This document shows, one piece after another, positions 1 through 12,574 of a stretch of 64,000 nucleotides of DNA; within the stretch, counting starts at the first letter, position 1; the number at the start of each line of letters is the position of its first letter. This DNA is from Odiellus spinosus (lineage: Eukaryota; Arthropoda; Arachnida; Opiliones; Phalangiidae). The notes under the pieces are model-generated. The model did not search any database. It was not told the DNA's origin and worked only from the letters and a program-made list of their open reading frames with translations. The position numbers were made by a program, and so were the translations under genes. The stretch covers positions 19,995,442 through 20,059,441 of the forward strand of contig OY987232.1 in NCBI GenBank assembly GCA_963920705.1. Direction: 5' to 3'.

Positions 1-14
1 GTTTAAATAGGCCT

Positions 15-275
15 AATCCAACAGTAAACCAAATTTACGAACAAATATTAAACTAGAAATAAATTTAAAACTTACCCAAGAAATAGGCTTAGCTGGATTC
101 ACGGAGATCAGCTGAATTTCTTCGCGTTTAAGGGTCATCGACCAATCAGCGAACGCCCTCTTTGAAACGAGATCTAGAGAGGCTATAAATAAAATTTGAT
201 TGATCCTTGACCCTTCAATATACTTATAAACGTGAATTCAGCTAAGCCTAATTTGATTCCATTTTTAATTGTATA
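15..275. mobile_element. MITE family A, copy 1
   Basis: The core at 81-254 has terminal inverted repeats: AAATAGGCTTAGCTGGATTC on the left and its near reverse complement ending AGCTAAGCCTAATTT on the right. The outer flank (about 15-80, with TTTACGAACAAATATTAAAC) is shared with copies at 12737-13323 and 18244-18470. No coding capacity is seen, so this is a non-autonomous element. The superfamily cannot be named from this window. Confidence 0.7.
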
Positions 276-578
276 CCTAGTGTATTTAATTTGATTTTTC
301 TTTGTTTTCTTTATCGAATAGGATTTGATTGGCGTGATTGTTCGTTAGTTCAGACGCTTGTCGATGATATCTAATGTAATTGGTGGATATCTTGGATCTT
401 GACGTATGACGGACGTTCGGTTGGCCAATCAGCATTCGCCTTGGCATTGCTGGCAGAGTTCTTGTACTGGCTACGTTACTCTCGAAGAAACCCGTTGCGG
501 TTGCAGTTGCAGGAAAGAGGAGAGGCGGAAGAGAAAGACAAGTAAAAGGAAAGAATCGTGGATACAACCGCAGCTCAG

Positions 579-3500
579 ATGATCATCATGGTGTCGGAGT
601 GGGTCAGCTGCATGGACAAGAAGTAAGTCCATGGCATGGGGCGCAAAAACCTTTTCTTATCTGTTAAATAACTATTTGTTTGTTCCTTTTTTTTTCTTTT
701 TTTTTTAGGCCTTCAGAGCGGTCAGATACAGACTTGGAAATTATTCTTGGTCGTCTTCGACATATTCGGGCTTTCGAAAGGCTTCATCCGGCTCTCCTGC
801 AGCAGATCTGCTACTACGGATATTACGAAGATCTTGATAGAGGCGTTACTCGTAAGTACTTTTACAATTACTTTTTCTATAATTATCAATATTTGTTATT
901 TTTCCTCGCAGTTTTTCGACAAGGTGACCGTGGTAATAACTGGTACGCGGTGTTGACGGGTTCTCTTGACGTACAAGTACTTCCGGCTCAAACGACTCAA
1001 CAACAGCAACAAAGACCCACGAGCACCACAACCAGCGGACCAGGACCACCTAATCCACGAGTCCCGACTCAAGAAACCAAAACTAAAATAATCAAGCCCA
1101 CCAATTACGCTTTTCAGGTAAAAAACAATTTTATTTTTATATTTTTAAACACTGTGGTAAACTTTGATTGGTCTATTGGACCTAATTACGTCATAAAATT
1201 GTGCTTTGGGGTTAAAATAAGGTTGGTCGTGTAGATGAGTTGCATCCGCTAAACTCAACGTAGTTTTATGGGGCTCACTTAAAATTAAGGTTTAATGACG
1301 TCGTCGAGCCTTAGTCCCTGATTTTTTTAGTATAGTAAATTAATACGAAGTTTAAAATCAAATTTGAAAACTGAGACCTTTGGGTATTATTACAATTGAC
1401 GTTTGGAAAACGCCTACCATAGATTGATTAACCAGTAATAAAATAATCTCAAATTATATAAGATTATTATCCCTAGATTTTATAAAAATATGTCAGAAAG
1501 TTAAGGTTGAATTAAGCTGTTAATTCAAAAATTCACGGTGTTATTTACGAAGTCAGGGCTTCCAGAGTATCTATAATACCTATAAAAACCTATAATTCAT
1601 ACATACATTTTTTTACGTTGATTAATTTGCCCTGAGAAAGTACAAAAAAAAGTATTTATGCTAATTTTGGTTAATGGAAGCTCGGTTAGAGGCTTTATTC
1701 TAAAACTATCCATATATTTAATTCCGTCACGAGTCCAGCTTCTTAATTCCTCCATTTCGCGTCGTCTGCTTGTAAGTTCTTCACCCATGCAAGGTCGACG
1801 TATGTTTAGTCCGGTTTTCAAAGTGTTTCTCGCGATTATAAAGTCTAATTTTATGATAATCGGTAATATTAAGCGTTAGTCGCGTCTAATTATTACAATT
1901 TTGGTCGCGGGATTATCGCGAAATCATCCGAAATAAGTTTGAAACGAATCTAAGGTAGGCGGTTTTGATATGGCATCGAATCGGCAGATTTCCGCGGCCG
2001 TACTCGTGACGGAATATAAGAGCTATGAAATTTTGGAAAGCTACCTACATCCCTAGTCTTATTTGGTGAGTGAATTATAATGCAAACATTTCGGTTTTCG
2101 AATAACTAGGTAGCTAGCATTATCAATTTCAATTGTTTAAATTAGTTAAAAAGTAGGCTTAGAATAATTTAAATAATTAACAAATTAGTAGTTGAACCGA
2201 AACTCTGGATAGAATTTAAAATATTAATGAAGTTGCTCAAATATTCGTGGCATTCTTATCCGATTAATATCCTTTCAATTTTAATTAATATCGAGCAACG
2301 CCAATGAAGTAATTAATATTTATAAACGGTAATATATATTAGTTAAACTTTGGGTAGTTTACGAGGAAACGTCATAGATGTCGCAACCCTCAGAAACTAA
2401 AACTACCGTTATCTCTCTGTCTATTCAATGAAAGCGATAGCATTCAAGTTACGCTCTTACGATCAAGATTAATGTTATAACTTTAATGATTTTATCAGCT
2501 TCATTGCCTTAAGGCATTTTAATTAATTTCTATTCGTGAACGAAAGTAAAAACCATAATTCATTTCGTATTAAAGAAAACTTAATTTCGCTCGGGGGCAA
2601 ATGTTGCTCCCGTTAGAAATTTACTCTTTTGAGGTTTGTTTTTTTTAAATTTTTAAAAAGATGACCCCGAAAGAATTTTGCTAAAATTCGCTACATATTG
2701 AATAGATTTTGTGGGTCAACTCGGTACACGGTGTGAAAAATTGAAAGTGGAAATATAACTTTTCGTTACTTGACAGCGAAGTTATAGCTTAGAAAGATAT
2801 TATCAAGTCCTAATTATTAAGGACCGGTTGGTTTGGAAATAAATATAGTGTGCGAGATAAAATATCCCATAGAATTCTAGATTAAAAAAAAACTTACGCA
2901 ACATCTTTTTTTGGTTTTTTTTTCATATATAATATAATTAGTTACTTGATTGGTTGGTTAGTTAGTTACTTGGCTGGTTAGTAGGTTAATTAGTTGGTTA
3001 GTTACTTACTTGGTTGAGTAGTTAGTTACTTTGTTATTTAATTAGTTACTTACTTGGTTGGTTAATTAGTTACATTTCCCTTTAAATTGAATCCATAGAG
3101 ATAAGGATATAGTAGCTTTGCAGGGCATTACAAAGTTAAATTGTCATTGTAAAATACTATTTATATTGTAGAGCAGCTGAGTCAAGTTATTGGCGCTATA
3201 TGTTGTATGGTGATGACGTATTTGAAACGCTCGTAGTTTTACATAGAGACCTATCCGTTCATAATTTATAATTCCATATCCGAATCCAATATTGTTGAAG
3301 GCTAAATAATTATACCAGGTGTTTAACTTCACTATCTATTTATGCTAATTATAATATTAATTTATTTATAATAGTATCTTGAAATTCCTTAGCATTCGAA
3401 ACCTCTTAGAAATCTTTTAAACCCTCTTAGAAATCTTTTAAACCCTCTTAGAAATATTTGAAACCCTCTTAGAAATCTTTTAAACCCTCTTAGAAATCTT

Positions 3501-6500
3501 TTAAACCCTCTTAGAAATCTTTTAAACCCTCTTAGAAATCTTTTAAACCCTCTTAGAAATCTTTTAAACCCTCTTAGAAATCTTTTAAACCCTCTTAGAA
3601 ATCTTTTAAACCCTCTTAGAAATCTTTTAAACCCTCTTAGAAATCTTTTAAACCCTCTTAGAAATCTTTTAAACCCTCTTAGAAATCTTTTTAACCCTCT
3701 TAGAAATCTTTTAAACCCTCTTAGAAATATTTTAAACCCTAATAACACCCTGTATGTAATTTTGTAAGGCGTATCGAGTCTCGTTAAATGGTAGAATTAT
3801 TAAAGAACAGTGAAAGTGGATTAAAGTTAGCTAGCCGCGCGGTAATGATTCTGCGATATTGAACTCAATTTGCATCTTCAAACGTGAAATAATTGGGGGG
3901 AAAAAAGGGTTGCTGATGGGGAAGAGAATCTTAATTTATATTGTAGCGTAAAAAGGTCACTGAAAAAAGTAGTAAGAACTGGTTTCAACACACGACTTTG
4001 TGCTTCAATAATTACCTTTATTATTATTAACATCATCATTAAAATTATATTCAATTTGTTTATAACTGTGTATCGCACACTTGGCAGCCATGAAAACCTT
4101 ACAAATATTAAATTATAATTAGTTTAAGAGACTTTAGTTCAACTAATTTTTAATTATCTATGTATTACGTAACATTGTCGGTCTGTCAGGCACGAACGCT
4201 ATTTTCACTCGTGTTTTTAATTAAACATTAAAAGCAAAATTCAAAACTACATTTATGACTGGTTACGTCATAAGTGTACTTTCCCTCGTAATGTTTTATT
4301 GAAAACACGAAAATAGTAGCGCCATTGGTAGCGTTAGTGCCGGACAGACATTATTACATAGATGTATTTTGATAAAACTGTCTAGCCACTGGTAGCGTTA
4401 GTGCCGGACAAACATTACATAAATGTATTTTGCTAAAACATAACTACTAGTAACAGACAGACATTATTACATAGTTACCACTGATAGCGTTAGCGCCAGA
4501 TATAATTACGTAGAAAAATAAGTATTTTAAATATAATATAAGGTGTTACTTCATATTCCCTTAGAATAATATACGGGCTATAATCATTGGTTTAAAATAA
4601 CCCCAAAAAAAATCTAAAATTAATTTTTAGAACTATAACGTATATTTTGACTATAAAACCTCCAATTTTTTGGCATCAGTCTTATATCTTAAATAAAAAA
4701 GCGTAAAAATTAACGCCTTGATAATAAAATAGTTAGTAATAAACCAAATTAAAAAAAACTCTAGATGGTGGTGTTATCTACGTCATATCCCTCTCTATCT
4801 ATCTATCGAGTATAGGTTGTTTTCAATCGCACGTTTGAAAGAAAATTAATATCAGCAGCTTTGGAGTTGATAGTGGAGTATCAAACCCCCTGTTTTTTCC
4901 CTGGCGTTTCTGGCTGCATTGTATCTCGATTCATTATTCATTTTTATTCGCAATAACAATTGATTCAAGCGTGTTTTTAAAAGAGTGCCGCTAGCAGACT
5001 TCTCTGGCAGGAAGTTTTTTGGGTTGACGCTCCCTAGCCGAGAGTCATTTAGTTTTAGGCGACGAATGTGATTAGGAAATCCGTTTGAACAAATTTAGGA
5101 TATATCTAACAGTCTAGAGACGTACTCGGTGTTAGTACAGTCTCTCAAAGTGTAGGGGCCCTTGGTTAATCCGAAAGGAAGTAGTTTGGCATAAAAACGC
5201 GCCGTGCAAATGTCGCTGTGAATATATACGCGTTTGGTTCTTGAAATAGTGATTAATTTTGAATGAATTTACGCGTGTGCGTGGTTAAATTACGTGTTTT
5301 TAGTTTTTAAATGACGATTTAAATTATATGTAAGGGTTTGTTTATTATTTCGGGTTTTTGAGTAGAATGTTGGATTCAAATTAATTGGATAGGGATTTAA
5401 TTTTGATTTTAATTAAACTTAATCTTGTTAAGATAATGATTTATTTACCTTATTAGATAGGTTAGAATGTGGGCTTCAATTTAAGCCAAACTTGGTCGAA
5501 ATTGGACAATAACTTACGTAATTATAATTAATTTTGTTAATTATTATTTTCGATTTAATTTTGAATTTTGAATTTTTTTTCTTTTGAGAAAAAAATGCAA
5601 AATTTTAGTTAAAATTAATGATTTATTTAGACTATTAGATAGATTAGAATATGGGCTTCAAATTAAGCCAAACTTGGTCAAAATTGGACAATAACTTACG
5701 TAATTATAATTAATTTTGTTAAATATTATTTTCGATTTAATTTTAAATTAGTTTTAATTTATTTTATAACGATAATTAGTTTAATTAGTGAGTTTAGATT
5801 TATTGTTATAGATTAAAATATGGGCTTCAAATTAAACTTAAGTTTAAATTTAGTAATTGATCTTAAATGAGGATTTAAATATCACAAATTGTAAGAAATT
5901 TAATTAAAATTTATCTAAATCAAATCTAAATCATTATCAATATTAAATAATTTTAACCACAATTTAAAATAATTTGAAAATTACATTCTACTCATATTTG
6001 AATTAAATTTAAGTTAGTAATTAAATTTGATTTAATTAGTACAATTTCTACAAAATGAAATCGATTGCGTTACTATTTGGTTAAAGAAAAATTCGATTTA
6101 ATTGGTAATGAATATGTCTTGCCCCGGTGACCCTAGTCGACCCCTAGTGATTCGGGCTGCAAAAGCGTTATGTGGTGCGCGTGCGCATTGTACCAGGAAA
6201 AAAAACAGAAGTTACACATTACATTTAAAAGCTTTAACTCATAAACCAAGTCGTCCGGTGAGCAAAACTGTTTTTAAAAAAAAAATTTTTCTAAGGTAAA
6301 ACGCGTAACGTTATATTTACTTATTCGTTGTAAAGGTAGGAAACAGTTCCCTCTGTTTGATTAGAACAACAGGTGATATTTGAGATGTAGTTGGATAAAA
6401 TTCTGTTATGAATTTTGGTGATATTTAAAATGGTCATAAACTATCATAATATATGCGCTCTATTGGTTAATTACTGAATAAGGTTTTAAGGGGAATTTAA

Positions 6501-9500
6501 AGTCAGGTTTGGGGAAAATTATAATAATATTTATTAGCTATCATATTAGATAATCGAAATTATAAAAAAACCAATCATTATTTGTGTTTACCTCGATCTA
6601 AATTGCCCAACAAATCTAGTTTAAAAACATGAACAGGTGGTATAATCCCCTATTAGTCATCAACGCTCTCACGAGGGTGCCTGTTATAATCTGAATCTAA
6701 TTCGTAAAACCCTCGATTAACCCCGATTAGTATCAGCTCTTGACACCCAACTAGAATTAGGTAATAATCTAATTTATTACTCTGATTACAATCTACCGCA
6801 ATTATCGTTAAAAAATAATAAATTCTGTCAATTTAGGAAGCTAGGACAAATTTCGAAACACTAGTTTAATTAATTTATATTTCGATTAATTATTAACTTA
6901 TTAATTAACGAAAATATTAAGGCTGACAACTCTAAAATGGAAATTCCGTATAATTAGATGGAGATTAATGTTAATTAAATTTTCCTATGACGATAATTAA
7001 AAAAAAAAAAGTTTAGAGTGTGTATTCATAGTAATTTGGCCCAAATTTGGTTCCTATGTTTAAAAAAAACGCCTTTAGGAGTAAGTTTAGATTCCAAACA
7101 TGTTTTAGCTTCAAAAATTTAAAGAGATTATATCACCAATTTCTCACGAGTCTTAAAAATCAAATATATAATTATTATAATTACAGAAAATTTACACCCG
7201 TAATTAACACCATGACATTAATTTGCTAGATTTTTTGGGTAAGAGCCAAATTAGCCCACCCCAATTTGTGTATAATATTGAATACATATCGAGATAAAAT
7301 TTAAAGAGTTTCTTAAAGGTATAGTTTTGGTGATACAATCACCTTAAAAATTAAGCGTGTAACAGGGAGATAATAGAAATTACGAAATCAGGTCAATCAC
7401 TCGAAGAAACGGCTTAATTGATTACGCTATTCAACTCCACTAATTTTAAATTAATCTGAAAATTATCTATATCTTGAGTGTTTTGAAACTAACCATACAA
7501 AAAATTAAATAACGCTCTTTAAGAATGCGTTCTGCTAGCAGGAGTGATAAGGTAGCTTTCGCGCTGTTTTTCTCGTAAAAGTACTTACCATCAAGTCCTA
7601 CCATTCGTATGAATTTAATTATCATTAATTAAGTTTCAGAAATATGCTACATCATATTTTGGGTGCTTTAATGATAACTAAAATTATTATTAAAATTTGA
7701 GATCGAAATTAAAATGTTACCTTTTTAAATCATAGAGTTTGTAGTGAAGTTAAAGTTGTGGCGGTTTGATATATAATGATAAAACCTAACTGAGTTAAAG
7801 TAGTACATATTTTAATCCAGCGTGTAGTTTTAGTTACACTTACATATATGCCTTCTGTATATGTATTTTAAAACAAAACACACGCAATGAAATAAATGTA
7901 AGTGTTGAAATTAGATTTACCGACATTTCAAATGAAATACCAGATGTTTAGGCTTAGATTAATCTTACAATATAAAAATATATGCTGTAACAAATTTCCA
8001 TATATTTTAATCAAATATTAAATTGATTTGAAATTATAAGAAAATAATTAATATTAAGTAGACTCTTTTTCCAATTTAAAGGGATACTTGGACCCAAAAT
8101 TTGCTTTTGAACTTATTTCCCTTTTAATTTATTTTAATTTAAAATAATTTATTTTCCCTTTAATAAACTAATCTAAATATTTATATTAAAATTTTATCTT
8201 AACCATGACCTATATTTTAACAAAAAAAAAAAATCAATTTATATCAGAAATGTTTTCTTAATTCGTAAACAAAGGGTGGCTTTTAATTTTTTTTTCTTAA
8301 AGTGCCTTTACATCCCACACTGTCGTCATTTAGAATTTTATCACACTTAAGTGATGAAATAATCTTTAAGGCCATATGGCTTGCTGAACTCTATAGCTAA
8401 CCGATAAGCCTTGGATCATTTTCCCTACACACACTTATAATATTGAAGAATTATGTCAAAGGGAAGATGGAAATATAAGCTAAAGTGAACAACGCCTCGG
8501 ATCATATCCCATCGCTTATAAATAGACAAAAAAGTCATCACCCCTGTCCTGCTCGAATGATTTGGACTCTTCAGCTCCATATTTTGAGTTGGTTGGAATT
8601 TTGGCTATAAGTTTAACCTTAGACTACTCTTCCTAACAATGGACACCTGAATAACAAAGCATGGTGCGTTAATAAGCGTCCTCTAACGACCAGTGGTCAA
8701 GGGTGTTAGTTAACGGTATTTGTCCTAGAGCTATAAATAATTTTGGATCGTTAGACTAAGTTTAAAAAGGTTAGTTAAATTGTTTCGACTTTCCTTTAGA
8801 TTAATGTAAGCAATGGGGTAGTTTTTTGACAGTTAGTTAATTTCATTTTCTTATCGTTGATTAAATCTAAGTGGGTTTCTAGGATCGTAAGAATATTGAA
8901 TAACCTTATTAAATTAGTAAAATGTATTTTCTAAGCCTTGGCTTAGGTCGAACCTGGGTGAACCTTCTTGTCAGCGTGTGAACCAGGGAAAAATGGAACC
9001 CTCAAGCTTGAAGAAAAAAAGTTGTATTCTGGAGTAAAACTGTGGGGGTGTATAAAAATTCCCATCATGCTTTTCTCACTCCGACGTCACAAGGTGCAGC
9101 CATCTCTTGGTTTTAAAAGGAGTTTAAATTTAAAACACTTGATCAACAAATTTATTAAAGCTCGCGTCTGATCAAATCCCTTGGTAGCTCGGGTAATTCT
9201 AGCTTCCATAGATGGGTAAGGCCCCCCATGTTAAATCTATAGGGTTTTCCACTCCAGAATACAACTTTCTTCCTTCAAGCCTCAAGTATGAACAAGGCTT
9301 AAGTTATTGCGGTTTTTGGGCGCTATATTATTACGTAGGTGTTGAGAATTTTACTAGATTAAGTAGGGCGACCCGCACACTCATAATGGAAATAAGGGAG
9401 CCAAAACTTCGCGTTCTACGAACTTGATAAATAGAGAAACAAATGATAATGTTGACGACGAAGTAATTGACTTCGTTAGAAGCAATCCTTAATGATTATT

Positions 9501-12500
9501 TTATCACCAGAAGGAGATAATATAGGAGAAGTGTGGCACTGCATTACCAAGATGTTTTATGATAGGGAAAGGTTTTCTGGTTTACCACGCGGATTAAGTG
9601 ATACCAAAAGTCTTTAATTTTATTCAATAAAAGTAAACAACACCCTGAAGCTTAATTCTATCAGGAAAGGTCCGGGTAGACTTGAAAATGGACAAAAAAG
9701 TCATCACCCCTGTCTAGTTCGAGTGATTTGGACATTTCAGCTCGATTATTTGAGTCGGGAGAGAGAGGGTTCTAAAGTCATAACATGTAGTAACATAATC
9801 TAATTTAATGTTTATCCTGAAATCTGTACAGAGTAGGCCAATAAGTCTTATAAGACTTGGCCAAGAACTATCTATATTGTATTGTAATATTACTCATTAA
9901 TAAATAAGTAAAAAATAAGTAGAATATAGGCGGGCCACGCTTGTCTATATCGTCTTACCTCCTTTCAACTCCGGCGGCTCTTCCGTTCACTATTTACAAC
10001 TGCTATTTCAACCGTTAGAGTGTCTCGTATCTACAGAATCTGCCGGTATTTACCCGGACCTTTTGCTCATAATTTTAAGATACGGGGCGTTGTTCACTTT
10101 TAGGGAATGAAGTCGTAGACTTCTGGTAAGGTAAGAAACAATATTTATTGTAGGGCTGGGAGTCAGTGACCGGATATCCTGACCCCTCTTGGCGCGTGTA
10201 ATTTAAGTTAAATAAGTCGGAAACGCGTCAGTGTGGCAACCACGCCTGGTTGATTTTCTGACAAATTGAATGCCAGTCCTATCTCCTGCCAAAAACAATG
10301 GTATCATTAAACGTTATAGTTGACGCTGATGAAAGTGTGAAGAATAAAATTGAAAAATATCTTTTATCTTGGAATAGATTAGAAAATTTCAAGGTTTCTT
10401 TTTAATTTGATATTTAAAATTAAGCGGGGAATTAAGTGCTTCATTCTAAAACATGTTTTTGCCAATTTTGTTATGGGAAAATTTCAAAACCCAACCAAAC
10501 TAAACAAACAAATTAACTAGATGTTTAACTGAGTTACAATAGTAATAATTAAAGGTTAAGGCGCGTTTTCATTTATTGGGTTATGTTATTCAGTATCATT
10601 TATTATACATTATATTATTATTTTTTATACATTATTATACATTATTATTTATTATACCTTAATATATATTTTTTATTATACATTAATATATATTATTTAT
10701 TATTCATTATTATACATTATTTATTCAGGGTTGCCACAGGTCAGGGAATTTGAAAATGATCCAAAAAAGTCAGGGAAAGTCTGTGAATTTTAAGATATTT
10801 TAAAAAGTCAGGGAAAGTCAGGGAATTATAAGATATTTTAAAAAGTCGGGATATTTAAAATCTTTGGAGAAGCCATAAAATTGGGATCATTATCCGCGGA
10901 TTGGATTCTCAGGTGACGTCGTGTCAGTTGTATAGATTAGAACGAAGATACGCAGCTGCAGTTTGGCCAACGCCATTATATAAAACAATAAAAGCTTAAA
11001 AATTGGGTGGTATTAGTCAGGGAAAATCGTTGGAAAGGGTCTGAATCTGAAAAACTGTGGCAACTCTGTTATTATACCATTATATATAATAATATTCTAG
11101 CTGTTGTATATATTTCTATATTATATAAGTAACTTTTTTATCTTTTTATTAAAACATCAGTTTCTAGATTGAATTGTGATAGAAACTGATATTAAATTTC
11201 TTATCTTCCGGCCGGGGCAAAAATGTTATTTCCAAGTTATTTTGCCTCCTTTTTTGATGATAAGCGCGACTAGGGAAACCCAAACTACGCTTACATTGGA
11301 TATAATATTGATTTTTCTCATCCTCTTTGACGTACTATTATTAAAGGGAATATAAACTACACGATTTATCCAAAATTTTACTTCAAATCATATAATTAAT
11401 ATAGAAATTAAATAATTCTTGTTTAAACCACTAATTTTTTTTACCAAATTAAATTTTTCCCCATTGGGTAATTGGTTTTTTCTATGGGAGCGTATTTAAA
11501 TGAGAAGCAAAACTGACGTCATGCCTATTTTTTTTCAATTTCTGGCGCCATTAAATTGAATTTACAAGATATAGTGGCAGTAATGTTTGTGTCAAGACAT
11601 ACTGGTATTTTTTCTACTACTACAACTACAACATTTTCGGACAATATAAGACACCCCCTCTACCAAGGGGTGGAGGATGTGGCTAAAAATGTGTCGTTAG
11701 TGTATGATTGGGTAAAGTATGTTGGAAGGTTGTTTGCAACCGGAACTGAGGATGATAATGTTTCTATAAACTATAAATTTTTCTTCCGTTCGAGCCGGGA
11801 AATGAGTTTTTTAAATGACCTCCGGAAATAAATAGCTAAACCTTAACATACCTCCCAGAGGAGTGTGTAACTATAGTAGACCTACTTATTTTGGTAATAA
11901 TGGGTCCTGTTTATATTTCCGTGAATCCTGTTTTCGCCACGCTTTATTATAAAGGTCAAAGTTCAAATAAAAAAAGCCCAAAGACATTAGAAGCTCTGTT
12001 GAAGGTTGAAATAATATGATTGGTCGGATTTTATATTAACTAAATTTAAAATTTACCATGAAATTAATTTAAATACTGAAAACTTGTCCGTTACACGGTG
12101 TAATTTATTTCTGGAACATAATTAATCGTAATTAAATTCATACGAATGGTACTAGGACTTGATCTGAACCTTTCCAGACGGTATGGATTTGTAATTTTAA
12201 TTATAGTAAATGAGGTTATGTATATATTAGGTTTGCTGAGACGTAAGATGAATAATTATCATATAATTAAATGGTTTTGATCCGCCTTTGGCGTCTTCAT
12301 CATTTCCTTATGCTGAATAGAAAATTATGAATAATTTTCTGAAACCAATAAGCCTTGAAACCTTTGGAACGCTCCAGGTTTAAACGGAGTATGATGATTT
12401 CATTAAAGAATCCAATATAATTAACATAATTATCCCCTGATTATATTTAATTACTTAAAATTTAAAGTGATTCTGTAATATTTTAATAGTTTTCTTACTA

Positions 12501-12538
12501 AATTACTATTATTATTAACTTAAACTTAATTAAAATGT

Positions 12539-12574
<36 letters not shown>

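Noticed and set aside
286..567. Minus-strand 93-codon frame next to the Epac start
   Set aside because: It overlaps a MITE flank and the Epac leader, with no recognisable domain or codon signal.
3389..3748. Minus-strand 119-codon frame of repeated FKRFLRG
   Set aside because: It is the 21-bp minisatellite read in frame, inside an Epac intron.
6102..6299. Plus-strand 65-codon frame in Epac intron 3
   Set aside because: Short, with no domain or signal; expected by chance.
8968..9427. Two plus-strand frames of about 70 codons
   Set aside because: They are built from the two arms of an inverted-repeat element.
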